Below, piece after piece: positions 53,081-60,347 of a stretch of 64,000 nt of DNA. This DNA comes from Niallia taxi (GTDB lineage Bacteria > Bacillota > Bacilli > Bacillales > Cytobacillaceae). The stretch is taken from contig NZ_CP102590.1 of assembly GCF_032818155.1 (NCBI RefSeq), positions 558,001 to 622,000 of the forward strand, given 5' to 3'. The position numbers and the translations under genes are program-made. Below the pieces are notes generated by a model. It did no database searches. It saw only the letters and a program-made list of their open reading frames with translations, and was not told the origin of the DNA. The first letter of the stretch is position 1; each line of letters opens with the position of its first letter.

Positions 53081-54769
53081 TCACCATGTTAAAAATTCTG
53101 CAATTGGCCCTAAAACTAATACTGGGAAAAACGTCAACGCTCCAACAATGAATACTGTTCCGATAAATAAACCTCCGAAAAGAGATGTGTCTGTCTTAAA
53201 TGTTCCTGCTGTTTCTGGCACAGTATTTTTTGCTGCAAGACTTCCAGAGACTGCAAGCATGGTAATAAGGGGGAAGTATCTGCCAATAAACATAGCAATT
53301 CCTGTTGATATATTCCAAAATGGCGTTGCATCACCAAGCCCTTCAAAACCTGAGCCATTATTATTAACAGACGAAGTAAATTCGTACAGTACTTGTGTCA
53401 ATCCGTGAAAGCCTGGATTTGATATCCCCTCACTCCCTAATGGTGTAAATAACGCAAGCGCACTCCCCACTAATATAAGAATTGGTGAAATCAACATTGT
53501 TATAGCAATCAGCTTCATTTCTTTACCTTCTATTTTTTTGCCGAGAAATTCAGGTGTTCTTCCTACCATTAGCCCAGAAATAAATACAGCGATTAGTACA
53601 TACATCATTATATTGATAAAACCAGAGCCGACACCGCCAAATACTGTATTTAACAGCATATTGGCAAGAGACAGCATACCAGATATCGGTGTTAATGTAT
53701 CATGCATCGTATTAACAGCACCGGTCTCTGTTGCAGTTGTTGTTATCGCATAAAAAACAGACTGTGCAATGCCTAATCCTACTTCCTTTCCCTCCATACT
53801 GCCGTTTTCAGCAGATATGCCAAGTGCTGTAATTGCTGGGTTTCCCTGATATTCTTGATAAAGAGACGTGCTGAGGAACACAAGAAAAATCATAGACATT
53901 GAGATTAATAGTACTTTTCCTTGTTTTTTATTTCCAACTAGCCTTCCGTAAGTAATGGGAATGGATGCTGGCAATAAAAACATTAAGATAATCTGCAAGA
54001 TATTGCTGATTGCATTAGGATTTTCGAATGGATGAGCAGAGTTAACACCAACATAGCCTCCTCCGTTGTTCCCTAGCTCCTTGATGGAAAGAAAGGAACC
54101 AATCGGCCCTGTCGCTATTATCTGCACCTCCCCTTCTAGCGTCGTTGCTTCCATCGTTGTTTCGAATGTTTGCGGAACACCAAGCGCTATAAAGAGAAAG
54201 CTAGTTACAAAGGCAATAGGCAGCAGGATTCTTGTAATGCTTTTTGTAAAATCAATAAAGAAGTTGCCGATATTCTTTCCAGCCAGCCCCTTTATGAACG
54301 CAATCGCCACAGCCAAAGCAGTAGCCGGCGCGACAAACATCATGTAAACAATGGCTATCAACTGGGAAAACAACGATAGTCCAGACTCACCACTATAATG
54401 CTGTAAATTCGTGTTTGTCATAAAGCTTATCGCCGTATTAAAGGCTAAATCTGGGCTCATTCCCGCAATATTCCCTGGATTTAACGGTAAGTGTCCCTGC
54501 ATCCGAAAGATTAAATAGACTAACAGAATCATAAAGGCATTTGCTGTAAGCATCGATAAGGCATACTGCTTCCAATTTTGGTTAATGTTTCTTATCCCCC
54601 CAAGCTTATATATCCACTTTTCAACAGGATGGAATAGTTTATCTAGCTTCGTTGTATTGTCACTAAAAACAGAAGCCATATAGTTTCCCATTGGTATTAC
54701 CAGTCCAACTATGATCAGCAATGTGAGAATGATAGATACTATTGTCAAAAACAATTTATTTCCCTCCAT
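53081..54769 (-). CDS. kdpA: Potassium-transporting ATPase subunit A
   Basis: The 562-residue K+ channel-like subunit has ten or more helices and selectivity-filter segments such as FMTNTNLQHYSGESGLSLFS near 112-132, NNGGGYVGVNSAHPFENPNA near 232-252, TTTATETGAVNTMHDTLTP near 335-355 and FTSSVNNNGSGFEGLGDATP near 455-475. It takes up K+ with high affinity. The ATG at 54769 overlaps a weak site; a TTG five codons on follows a better GGAGGG, so the exact start is uncertain. It lies 5 bases after kdpF. Confidence 0.95.
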   Translation of the reverse strand: MEGNKLFLTIVSIILTLLIIVGLVIPMGNYMASVFSDNTTKLDKLFHPVEKWIYKLGGIRNINQNWKQYALSMLTANAFMILLVYLIFRMQGHLPLNPGNIAGMSPDLAFNTAISFMTNTNLQHYSGESGLSLFSQLIAIVYMMFVAPATALAVAIAFIKGLAGKNIGNFFIDFTKSITRILLPIAFVTSFLFIALGVPQTFETTMEATTLEGEVQIIATGPIGSFLSIKELGNNGGGYVGVNSAHPFENPNAISNILQIILMFLLPASIPITYGRLVGNKKQGKVLLISMSMIFLVFLSTSLYQEYQGNPAITALGISAENGSMEGKEVGLGIAQSVFYAITTTATETGAVNTMHDTLTPISGMLSLANMLLNTVFGGVGSGFINIMMYVLIAVFISGLMVGRTPEFLGKKIEGKEMKLIAITMLISPILILVGSALALFTPLGSEGISNPGFHGLTQVLYEFTSSVNNNGSGFEGLGDATPFWNISTGIAMFIGRYFPLITMLAVSGSLAAKNTVPETAGTFKTDTSLFGGLFIGTVFIVGALTFFPVLVLGPIAEFLTW

Positions 54770-54774
54770 CCAGC

Positions 54775-54855
54775 CTAAAATTTCTCAGGATTTATTAAGG
54801 CATAAAGCAAATAACTAACAACACTAAATGCCAGGATAAATATAAAAATAATCAT
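54775..54855 (-). CDS. kdpF: KdpF, 26-residue subunit
   Basis: The sequence MIIFIFILAFSVVSYLLYAL then INPEKF is a single hydrophobic helix of the length and ending (LxxPEKF) typical of KdpF, which stabilises the KdpABC complex. Its ATG overlaps the stop of the 37-residue ORF upstream (ATGA) and its stop is 5 bases before kdpA. A ribosome site, GGAGGG, lies 8 bases upstream. It is too short for routine ORF calling. Confidence 0.9.
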   Translation of the reverse strand: MIIFIFILAFSVVSYLLYALINPEKF

Positions 54856-54965
54856 TTCTGTCCCTCCTGCTCATTTCGGGCTGTTTTTCTAGCAGACCAC
54901 TTAATTAATTCATACATAGAGGTTAAGGACATTCCGATAATAAAAAGCATAAGCAAGTCTTCCAT
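54852..54965 (-). CDS. 37-residue membrane microprotein at the head of the kdp operon
   Basis: AAGGAG, 6 bases upstream of the ATG at 54965, is the strongest ribosome site of the operon. The product has one hydrophobic helix (MEDLLMLFIIGMSLTSMYEL) and a basic/polar tail (IKWSARKTARNEQEGQK), so it is a predicted N-out or N-in single-span membrane peptide. Its stop overlaps the kdpF start (ATGA), so both are coupled. It is not one of the classical Kdp subunits, and I do not recognise it. It lies directly behind the second c-di-AMP riboswitch terminator. A partner or regulator of KdpFABC is the natural guess. Confidence 0.78.
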   Translation of the reverse strand: MEDLLMLFIIGMSLTSMYELIKWSARKTARNEQEGQK

Positions 54966-55007
54966 ACTTTTCTCCTTCTTATGTTAAAATTTACCATTAT
55001 TTCCACA

Positions 55008-55036
55008 CAAAAAACCCCCTGTATTACACAAGGGGT
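55008..55036 (-). terminator. Expression-platform terminator of c-di-AMP riboswitch 2
   Basis: ACCCCT and AGGGGG/T form a stem around a 10-base loop, followed by TTTTTTG in the minus sense, 45 bases before the microprotein start. Confidence 0.8.
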
Positions 55037-55065
55037 AAAATTCCAAGGTAATACCTTCTGTCTTA

Positions 55066-55192
55066 ACGCTTACGAGGTTAGCTGCCGGATTCGGGCCAAG
55101 AAGTAGCCCTACCTTTAATAAGGATTCACCCCGGTGAGAAATCTCACAATTAAAATGGGTCCCCCGCTCCAAGTGGATTCAGCGATATAAGA
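55066..55192 (-). ncRNA. c-di-AMP riboswitch (ydaO-yuaA type), second of two
   Basis: In the minus sense the conserved parts occur in order: TATCGCTGAATCC, GCGGGGGACCCA near 55167-55156, a hairpin, GGGGTGAATCC near 55134-55124, TAGGGCTAC, GGCCCGAATCCGGCAGCTAA and CCTCGTAAGCG ending near 55066. This is the ydaO-yuaA aptamer, which senses c-di-AMP and normally switches K+ transport genes off. Its own terminator follows at 55008. Confidence 0.92.
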
Positions 55193-55213
55193 TATTTTTT
55201 TTATATAGTTAAC

Positions 55214-55246
55214 AGAAAAAAGACCGCGGAGGATTACCCCGTGGTC
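55214..55246 (-). terminator. Expression-platform terminator of c-di-AMP riboswitch 1
   Basis: GACCACGGGG and CCGCGGTC pair (minus sense) and are followed by TTTTTTC, between the two aptamers. Confidence 0.82.
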
Positions 55247-55283
55247 GAGTTGATTTTTTCGATCACCAGTTACACATCCTCTC

Positions 55284-55415
55284 TCTTCACGCTTACGAGG
55301 TTAGCTGTCGGATTCGGGCCAAAAGAGTAGCCCTACCTTACTAAGAAGGATTCACCCCGTGCGGTAAAATTACCGCGGATGGGTCCCCCGCTCTAAAATA
55401 GACTCAGCGATATAA
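55284..55415 (-). ncRNA. c-di-AMP riboswitch (ydaO-yuaA type), first of two
   Basis: Same element as at 55066-55192 with different variable stems: TATCGCTGAGTC, GCGGGGGACCCATCC, GGGGTGAATCC, TAGGGCTAC, GGCCCGAATCCGACAGCTAA and CCTCGTAAGCG. The peripheral hairpin (CCGCGGTAATTTTACCGCACGG region) differs, so the two copies are not a recent duplication. It is promoter-proximal. Confidence 0.92.
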
Positions 55416-55435
55416 GAAGTAATATTATGTTAGCA

Positions 55436-55465
55436 ATCATACTCCTTTAAGTTAATGCATGTAAA
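55436..55465 (-). promoter_or_regulatory. Putative kdp promoter
   Basis: TTTACA (55460-55465) and TATGAT (55436-55441) on the minus strand, 18 bases apart, about 20 bases upstream of the first aptamer. Confidence 0.55.
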
Positions 55466-55769
55466 GATAGTTAAAATTCGATTTTCATTCAAATTAAACC
55501 ATATTGAACCAATTGAGCTAAATTTAATAGCATAAGTTAACGCTAGCTCCTTTTTCCACTTGAATTCTTTCATTTTTATTAGCTTTTGCAAAAAAAGACA
55601 AAAATAAATAACTTACCTAAACCCTTTTGTAAATGCTGATAAAAAGAACTTTGAGGTAGCTCTGAGTTGCCAGCATTTTAAAATAGGATGTGTTGCTGCT
55701 TCAGTTTACATAAAGAGTACGAACATTTCCTCCGTACCCTTATCATGCGGATAATATTATATTAAAATA
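55466..55769. other. Intergenic region between kdp leader and tRNA terminator
   Basis: About 300 bases, AT-rich, no supported gene or strong structure. Confidence 0.5.
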
Positions 55770-55814
55770 AAAATAAGCCCTCTCCTTTAAATAATAAAAG
55801 AGAGGGCTTATTTT
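55770..55814 (-). terminator. Terminator of the tRNA operon
   Basis: AAAATAAGCCCTCTC and GAGAGGGCTTATTTT form a perfect 15-bp stem around an A/T loop, just past the last tRNA. Confidence 0.9.
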
Positions 55815-55819
55815 AAGTA

Positions 55820-55893
55820 CGCGCCTTAGAGGATTCGAACCTCTGACCGTACGCTTAGAAGGCGTATGCTCTATCCAGCTGAGCTAAAGGCGC
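55820..55893 (-). tRNA. tRNA-Arg (TCT)
   Basis: Cloverleaf GCGCCTT...AAGGCGC with anticodon TCT; T-loop GGTTCGAATCC. No encoded CCA. Confidence 0.95.
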
Positions 55894-55929
55894 ATGATTT
55901 TGTTCAATTATGTATTACATAAGTAATTA

Positions 55930-56004
55930 TGGCTCCGCAGGTAGGATTCGAACCTACGACCGCTCGGTTAACAGCCGAGTGCTCTACCACTGAGCTACTG
56001 CGGA
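55930..56004 (-). tRNA. tRNA-Asn (GTT)
   Basis: Acceptor TCCGCAG/CTGCGGA, anticodon GTT, encoded CCA. Confidence 0.95.
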
Positions 56005-56013
56005 ACAATAATA

Positions 56014-56090
<77 letters not shown>

Positions 56091-56099
56091 ATATTATTT

Positions 56100-56173
56100 T
56101 GGAGCGGGTGATGAGAATCGAACTCACGACATCAGCTTGGAAGGCTGAGGTTTTACCATTAAACTACACCCGC
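56100..56173 (-). tRNA. tRNA-Gly (TCC)
   Basis: Acceptor GCGGGTG/CACCCGC, anticodon TCC, encoded CCA. Confidence 0.95.
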
Positions 56174-56219
56174 GTTATTTAGAGAGGGATTATGATTATT
56201 ACCAGTCTTCCCTCTATGA

Positions 56220-56291
56220 CTGGGCTAGCTGGATTCGAACCAACGAGTGACGGAGTCAAAGTCCGTTGCCTTACCGCTTGGCTATAGCCCA
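56220..56291 (-). tRNA. tRNA-Gln (TTG)
   Basis: Acceptor TGGGCTA/TAGCCCA, anticodon TTG; the 3' end is followed by TCA, so CCA is not encoded. Confidence 0.95.
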
Positions 56292-56302
56292 ATGAAAAAA
56301 TA

Positions 56303-56379
56303 TGGGGCGACTGATGGGAATCGAACCCACGAATGTCGGAGCCACAATCCGATGCGTTAACCACTTCGCCACAACCGCC
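56303..56379 (-). tRNA. tRNA-His (GTG)
   Basis: Anticodon GTG, acceptor GCGGTTG/CAGTCGC with an encoded G at -1 as required for histidine tRNA, encoded CCA. Confidence 0.94.
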
Positions 56380-56396
56380 AAGGTTATAAATTTTAA

Positions 56397-56480
56397 TGGT
56401 GGAGGGGGACGGATTCGAACCGCCGAACCCGAAGGAGCGGATTTACAGTCCGCCGCGTTTAGCCACTTCGCTACCCCTCC
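56397..56480 (-). tRNA. tRNA-Tyr (GTA)
   Basis: Class II tRNA with long variable arm, anticodon GTA, acceptor GGAGGGG, encoded CCA. Confidence 0.95.
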
Positions 56481-56519
56481 GACATAAAATGAAACATGCT
56501 GCTATTTTTTTGTAAAAAA

Positions 56520-56596
56520 TGGCGGTCCGGACGGGACTCGAACCCGCGACCTCCTGCGTGACAGGCAGGCATTCTAACCAGCTGAACTACCGGACC
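56520..56596 (-). tRNA. tRNA-Asp (GTC)
   Basis: Acceptor GGTCCGG/CCGGACC, anticodon GTC, encoded CCA. Confidence 0.95.
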
Positions 56597-56601
56597 GTGA
56601 T

Positions 56602-56674
<73 letters not shown>

Positions 56675-56699
56675 ATAATAATATTTAAATTGAGTTATA

Positions 56700-56792
56700 T
56701 GGAGGAGGAAAGGGGATTCGAACCCCTGCGCGGTTTGACCCGCCTGTCGGTTTTCAAGACCGATCCCTTCAGCCGGACTTGGGTATTCCTCC
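56700..56792 (-). tRNA. tRNA-Ser (TGA)
   Basis: Class II tRNA, acceptor GGAGGAA/TTCCTCC, anticodon TGA, long variable arm. The discriminator reads T before the CCA, where B. subtilis tRNA-Ser has G. Confidence 0.93.
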
Positions 56793-56808
56793 TCGAAACG
56801 CATTCCTA

Positions 56809-56885
56809 TGGTGGACCTTGTAGGACTCGAACCTACGACCGGACGGTTATGAGCCGTCTGCTCTAACCAACTGAGCTAAAGGTCC
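56809..56885 (-). tRNA. tRNA with CAT anticodon, probably tRNA-Ile2 (lysidine)
   Basis: GGACCTTTAGCTCAG with CAT anticodon matches what I recall of B. subtilis tRNA-Ile2, whose C34 is changed to lysidine by TilS to read AUA. Automated tools would call it Met. Encoded CCA. Confidence 0.8.
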
Positions 56886-56904
56886 AAACATGTTTAAAAT
56901 AATA

Positions 56905-56981
56905 TGGTAGCGGCAGAGGGGATCGAACCCCCGACCTCACGGGTATGAACCGTACGCTCTAGCCAGCTGAGCTACGCCGCC
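56905..56981 (-). tRNA. Elongator tRNA-Met (CAT)
   Basis: GGCGGCGTAGCTCAGCTGGC with anticodon CAT and paired first base; resembles the Bacillus elongator Met. Encoded CCA. Confidence 0.9.
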
Positions 56982-57010
56982 ATTATTTTGATATAGTTAA
57001 TTAAATTAAT

Positions 57011-57086
57011 TGGTGGAGCCTAGCGGGATCGAACCGCTGACCTCCTGCGTGCAAGGCAGGCGCTCTCCCAGCTGAGCTAAGGCCCC
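57011..57086 (-). tRNA. tRNA-Ala (TGC)
   Basis: Acceptor GGGGCCT/AGGCTCC with the G3-T70 identity pair, anticodon TGC, encoded CCA. Confidence 0.95.
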
Positions 57087-57107
57087 AATTTTCAAAGAAA
57101 GTATTCA

Positions 57108-57184
57108 TGGTCGGGAAGACAGGATTCGAACCTGCGACCCCTTGGTCCCAAACCAAGTGCTCTACCAAGCTGAGCTACTTCCCG
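57108..57184 (-). tRNA. tRNA-Pro (TGG)
   Basis: Acceptor CGGGAAG/CTTCCCG, anticodon TGG, encoded CCA. Confidence 0.95.
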
Positions 57185-57192
57185 TTTATATA

Positions 57193-57269
<77 letters not shown>

Positions 57270-57293
57270 ATTTTTATTTTGTCGTAGTAATTC

Positions 57294-57368
57294 TGGAGCG
57301 GAAGACGGGGTTCGAACCCGCGACCCCCACCTTGGCAAGGTGATGTTCTACCACTGAACTACTTCCGC
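57294..57368 (-). tRNA. tRNA-Gly (GCC)
   Basis: Acceptor GCGGAAG/CTTCCGC, anticodon GCC, encoded CCA. Confidence 0.95.
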
Positions 57369-57381
57369 ATATTGAATTAAA

Positions 57382-57466
57382 TGGTGCGGGTGAAGGGAGT
57401 CGAACCCCCACGCCTTGCGGCGCTAGATCCTAAGTCTAGTGCGTCTGCCAATTCCGCCACACCCGC
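57382..57466 (-). tRNA. tRNA-Leu (TAG)
   Basis: Class II tRNA, acceptor GCGGGTG/CACCCGC, anticodon TAG, encoded CCA. Confidence 0.95.
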
Positions 57467-57470
57467 ATTA

Positions 57471-57546
57471 TGGTGAGTCATGCAGGATTCGAACCTGCGA
57501 CCCTCTGATTAAAAGTCAGATGCTCTACCAACTGAGCTAATGACTC
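57471..57546 (-). tRNA. tRNA-Lys (TTT)
   Basis: Acceptor GAGTCAT/ATGACTC, anticodon TTT, encoded CCA. Confidence 0.95.
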
Positions 57547-57565
57547 ATTTCTTTTTCAAGAAAGA

Positions 57566-57641
57566 TGGTGCCGACGAGAGGACTTGAACCCCCAACCTAC
57601 TAATTACAAGTCAGTTGCTCTACCAATTGAGCTACCTCGGC
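57566..57641 (-). tRNA. tRNA-Thr (TGT)
   Basis: Acceptor GCCGAGG/CGTCGGC, anticodon TGT, encoded CCA. Confidence 0.94.
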
Positions 57642-57646
57642 ATATA

Positions 57647-57722
57647 TGGTGGAGGATGACGGGATCGAACCGCCGACCCTCTGCTTGTAAGGCAGATGCT
57701 CTCCCAGCTGAGCTAATCCTCC
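57647..57722 (-). tRNA. tRNA-Val (TAC)
   Basis: Acceptor GGAGGAT/ATCCTCC, anticodon TAC, encoded CCA. Confidence 0.95.
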
Positions 57723-57728
57723 ATATAT

Positions 57729-57803
57729 TGGTGACCCATACGGGATTCGAACCCGTGTTACCGCCGTGAAAGGGCGGTGTCTTAACCGCTTGACCAATGG
57801 GCC
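57729..57803 (-). tRNA. tRNA-Glu (TTC)
   Basis: Acceptor GGCCCAT/ATGGGTC, anticodon TTC, encoded CCA. First gene of the array in transcription order. Confidence 0.95.
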
Positions 57804-57868
57804 TTAATTCTAATTTTTCTTTTGCTGATTCAGCGTTTGTTTCGTTTGTTGTATCAGCGACAAGTAAT

Positions 57869-57898
57869 ATTATATAATTCTTTAAGAGTTATCGTCAA
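57869..57898 (-). promoter_or_regulatory. Promoter of the tRNA operon
   Basis: TTGACG (57893-57898) and TATAAT (57869-57874), 18 bases apart on the minus strand, about 60 bases upstream of tRNA-Glu. It means the array has its own promoter and does not depend on an rRNA operon. Confidence 0.8.
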
Positions 57899-57939
57899 CA
57901 CTTTTTCAAAACTTTTTTTAAAAAAATAGACGTTTTTTT

Positions 57940-57967
57940 CATAAACCCTGTTCCATCAAGGTTTATG
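57940..57967. repeat. 8-bp inverted repeat upstream of the tRNA promoter
   Basis: CATAAACC and GGTTTATG with a 12-base loop. No clear T-run; possibly the terminator of a lost upstream unit. Confidence 0.35.
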
Positions 57968-58109
57968 GGTGTATTTTTCGATAGGTTTTTTATTTTACAC
58001 TATAAATTTCAATGATAAAAGCACTCTTTAGACAAGAAAAAAATTAGCGAATTAAAAAAAAGTGGATTATATGGATTAATATTATATGTAACATCAGCCC
58101 TAAAAAAAA

Positions 58110-58145
58110 AAGACACTTCAATTTAATTTGAAATGTCTTTTGTCA
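58110..58145 (-). terminator. Terminator of the decayed micro-operon
   Basis: AAAAGACA-TTCAA and TTGAA-TGTCTTTT pair with one internal mismatch; on the minus strand a long T-run follows. Confidence 0.7.
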
Positions 58146-58202
58146 TATATAAAGTTAACAACTACTCCTGTGTTTTCTTTACAAGAAGGTTTTTTATCTG
58201 AA

Positions 58203-58286
58203 TTATAATTCTTGTAATTCATCTTTCGGTATTCTCTTAAGTACTTCTTATACATTGATTGATATATCTTTTGGCATGAATGCCAT
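58203..58286 (-). pseudogene. Third ORF of a decayed micro-operon, nonsense-interrupted
   Basis: An ATG at 58286 overlaps the stop of the previous ORF (TGATG). The frame reads MAFMPKDISINV, TAA, EVLKRIPKDELQEL, stop. The protein-like text on both sides of one TAA suggests a short gene with a nonsense mutation. Family unknown. Confidence 0.4.
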
Positions 58287-58468
58287 CAAGCCTCATTAGG
58301 TTCTTTATATTCTGCTTTGCGGCTAAATATGACAGTCCCGACCTTTTCTTCACCCTTGATAGATGCAATGGCTTTTTTATTGTGTTTAATTGAATTTCTA
58401 CGTTTAGTCATTTCTTGGTCAGATATCATTTTCTTTACTACTTCAAAATCAATATAATTGCTGCTCAT
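58286..58468 (-). CDS. Small basic protein, unknown
   Basis: The 60-residue product MSSNYIDFEVVKKMISDQEM then a Lys/Arg-rich middle and KVGTVIFSRKAEYKEPNEA is soluble. The ATG at 58468 follows GAGGTG by 5 bases. Its start lies inside the preceding remnant and its stop overlaps the next, so three small ORFs were once translationally coupled. The adjacent ones are damaged, so this may be a surviving fragment of a mobile or phage-like unit. I recognise no family. Confidence 0.45.
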   Translation of the reverse strand: MSSNYIDFEVVKKMISDQEMTKRRNSIKHNKKAIASIKGEEKVGTVIFSRKAEYKEPNEA

Positions 58469-58640
58469 CTCGCACCTCAAAAAGCTCTTGAACTGTTAGC
58501 ATAAGCATTTCATTAGCGCCTTCAAATTGAATAGCTTGATCTTGAGTCAATTCATAATCAGTTTGTACTGCCACAGTTATTACGTGACTTACTTCACTTC
58601 TATTCTTAAGTATAGGATAACATATTAAATAGGTGTTTTA
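58452..58640 (-). pseudogene. First ORF of the decayed micro-operon, start lost
   Basis: An open stretch reads ILKNRSEVSHVITVAVQTDY then ELTQDQAIQFEGANEMLMLT and VQELFEVRDEQQLY, stop. It has protein-like composition but no start codon or ribosome site upstream, where a TAA closes the frame. A GTG within it is a remote alternative. Likely a 5'-truncated gene. Confidence 0.4.
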
Positions 58641-58789
58641 ATCTGATTGCTTCGTTCAATTAAAAGTTATCTCCTGTTTAAAATAACAATCAATAATTAA
58701 TATTCGATCATCAGCTTCTTCTGCTTATATCAGCCAGCATAAACATATTCCATGACAAAAAATAAACAAATAGAAAAGTACTTAAAGAA

Positions 58790-58900
58790 GGAAATTGATT
58801 GGAGCGTTAAGGGGTGAGTCTCCTACAGGATTAACGCGACAGGCGAGACCCATCAGGCGTATATGCCGATGCCTCTCGCCCTGTAACGGAAATCAATTCC
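58790..58900. repeat. Structured intergenic repeat of Bacillaceae type
   Basis: Ends GGAAATTGATTGGAGCG and CGGAAATCAATTCC are inverted. Inside, GGCGAGA pairs with TCTCGCC and GGCGTATATGCC is a small hairpin. I remember near-identical GC-richer elements (GAGTCTCCT...GGCGAGACCC) scattered through Bacillaceae genomes. It lies between the micro-operon and hmp. It explains the open frame at 58795-59025, which is not a gene. Confidence 0.7.
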
Positions 58901-58946
58901 CCCCTTTTAATATGTTTAAAATCATTCCTGAATGTGTTTGTCTACG

Positions 58947-58976
58947 AAAAAAAAGCGGGCAATTGCCCGCTTTTTA
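58947..58976 (-). terminator. Terminator of hmp
   Basis: AAAAAGCGGGC-AATT-GCCCGCTTTTT, a perfect palindromic stem with T-runs both ways, 10 bases after the hmp stop. Confidence 0.9.
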
Positions 58977-58985
58977 TCTAATCTT

Positions 58986-60182
58986 CTATTCCAAACTGCT
59001 TGCCGGACCAAAAAATTCAAAATGAATATTTTCTGCTGGCACTTCTAATGCTTTCAAATGAGAGTTTATCATTTTCATAAATACAGTTGGTCCGCAGAAA
59101 TAGAAATCTGCATCCTTGCTTGGAATAATAGACTGTAGCCATTCTAAATCCATAAACCCTTCTTTATCATATGCCTTCTCTTCTAAATCTTGTTGCGTTG
59201 GTTCGGAGTATGCCACATAACTTCTAATATTTGCATGCTTTTCAGCTAATTCTTGCAGCTCTGCTTTCAATCCATGTACAGAGCTGTTCAATGCACCATG
59301 AATAAACACTACTTCTCTCTCTGGCTGCTCCTTAACAATCGTGTTAAGCATGCTGATCATTGGTGTAATACCAACACCGCCGCTAATCAATACAACTGGC
59401 GTTTCTTTATTATCAAGAACAAATTCTCCAGCAGGTGCACTTATTTCTAGTATAGAACCTGTTTGCACATCTTTGTGCAAATAATTAGAAACTACCCCAT
59501 GTTCTTCTCTTTTAACGCTTATTCGATAGTAAGATTTGCCTGCTGCATCAGATAAGCTGTAATGACGTATATGAGAATACTCTTCTCCCTCTGGATGAAC
59601 TCTGACTGTCAAATATTGTCCTGGAAGGAAGGAAGCAATTGCCTTTCCATCTTCCGGCTCTAAATAGAAGGAAGTTATACAGTCGCTTTCTGCCACTTTT
59701 TTTGTAACAACAAAGCTTCTAAAGCCTTCCCAGCCGCCAGCCTGCTCTTTTGCTTCTTGGTACATATCCTTTTCGATTCCGATAAATGCATCTGCAATGA
59801 CGCCATAAGCTTCACCCCATGCACCGATAATCTCATCTGTTGCCGCATCCCCTAATACTTCCTTGATTGAATTAAGTAATGTCTCACCAACAATTGGATA
59901 ATGCTCTGGCAATACACCTAATGCCCGGTGTTTTTGAGCAATTTGCTTAACAACTGGAATTATCGCACCTAATTTATCAATATGAAGAGCTGCTGCATAA
60001 ACAGTATTAGCTAGTGCTGTTTGCTGCTTCCCTTCTCTTTGGTTAGCATGATTGAAAATATTCAATAACTCCGGATGTTTAGTAAATAGTGTTTTGTAAA
60101 AGTGAGTTGTTATCGCTGTTCCATGCACTTCTAGTACAGGCACAGTACTCTTAATAATTTCGATTGTTTTTTCGTTTAACAT
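58986..60182 (-). CDS. hmp: Flavohaemoglobin, nitric oxide dioxygenase
   Basis: The 398-residue enzyme oxidises NO to nitrate with O2 and NAD(P)H. The globin domain (1-140) has the distal and proximal haem regions (HGTAITTHFYKTLF near 19-32, QKHRALGVLPEHYPIVGETL near 80-100 with the proximal His). The FAD domain has RHYSLSDAAG near 202-211 and the NAD domain GGVGITPMISMLN near 263-275 and FYFCGPTVFMKMI near 365-378. The ATG at 60182 follows GGGGGAAG. Divergent nsrR and the operators between them fit NO-responsive control. Confidence 0.95.
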   Translation of the reverse strand: MLNEKTIEIIKSTVPVLEVHGTAITTHFYKTLFTKHPELLNIFNHANQREGKQQTALANTVYAAALHIDKLGAIIPVVKQIAQKHRALGVLPEHYPIVGETLLNSIKEVLGDAATDEIIGAWGEAYGVIADAFIGIEKDMYQEAKEQAGGWEGFRSFVVTKKVAESDCITSFYLEPEDGKAIASFLPGQYLTVRVHPEGEEYSHIRHYSLSDAAGKSYYRISVKREEHGVVSNYLHKDVQTGSILEISAPAGEFVLDNKETPVVLISGGVGITPMISMLNTIVKEQPEREVVFIHGALNSSVHGLKAELQELAEKHANIRSYVAYSEPTQQDLEEKAYDKEGFMDLEWLQSIIPSKDADFYFCGPTVFMKMINSHLKALEVPAENIHFEFFGPASSLE

Positions 60183-60202
60183 GATTACTTCCCCCATAAT
60201 TT

Positions 60203-60274
60203 AAACATGTATTTGTTTTACATGTTTCTATTATACTTAACTTATTTATAAAAGATATATATCTAATACATCTT
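60203..60274. promoter_or_regulatory. NsrR-type operators and hmp promoter
   Basis: AAGATATAT (60252-60260) and ATACATCTT (60266-60274) form an inverted repeat with one mismatch and a 5-base gap, like known NsrR sites (AAGATGYATTT-AAATRCATCTT). The hmp -10, TATAAT, is at 60230-60235 on the minus strand, so the site covers its -35 region. A second perfect dyad, AAACATGTA/TACATGTTT at 60203-60227, lies past the -10. On the plus strand an extended -10 (TGCTATAAT near 60312-60320) probably serves nsrR. Confidence 0.72.
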
Positions 60275-60347
60275 TCATAAATTTGTCACAATTACATCAG
60301 AAACAGTTTGGTGCTATAATAAAGAGAGCTTCAATGGAGGTTTTCTA

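Noticed and set aside
54984..55172. 62-codon minus-strand open frame in the kdp leader
   Set aside because: It runs through the second c-di-AMP aptamer and its terminator; RNA structure explains the sequence.
58795..59025. 76-codon plus-strand open frame
   Set aside because: It lies in the structured intergenic repeat and the hmp terminator.
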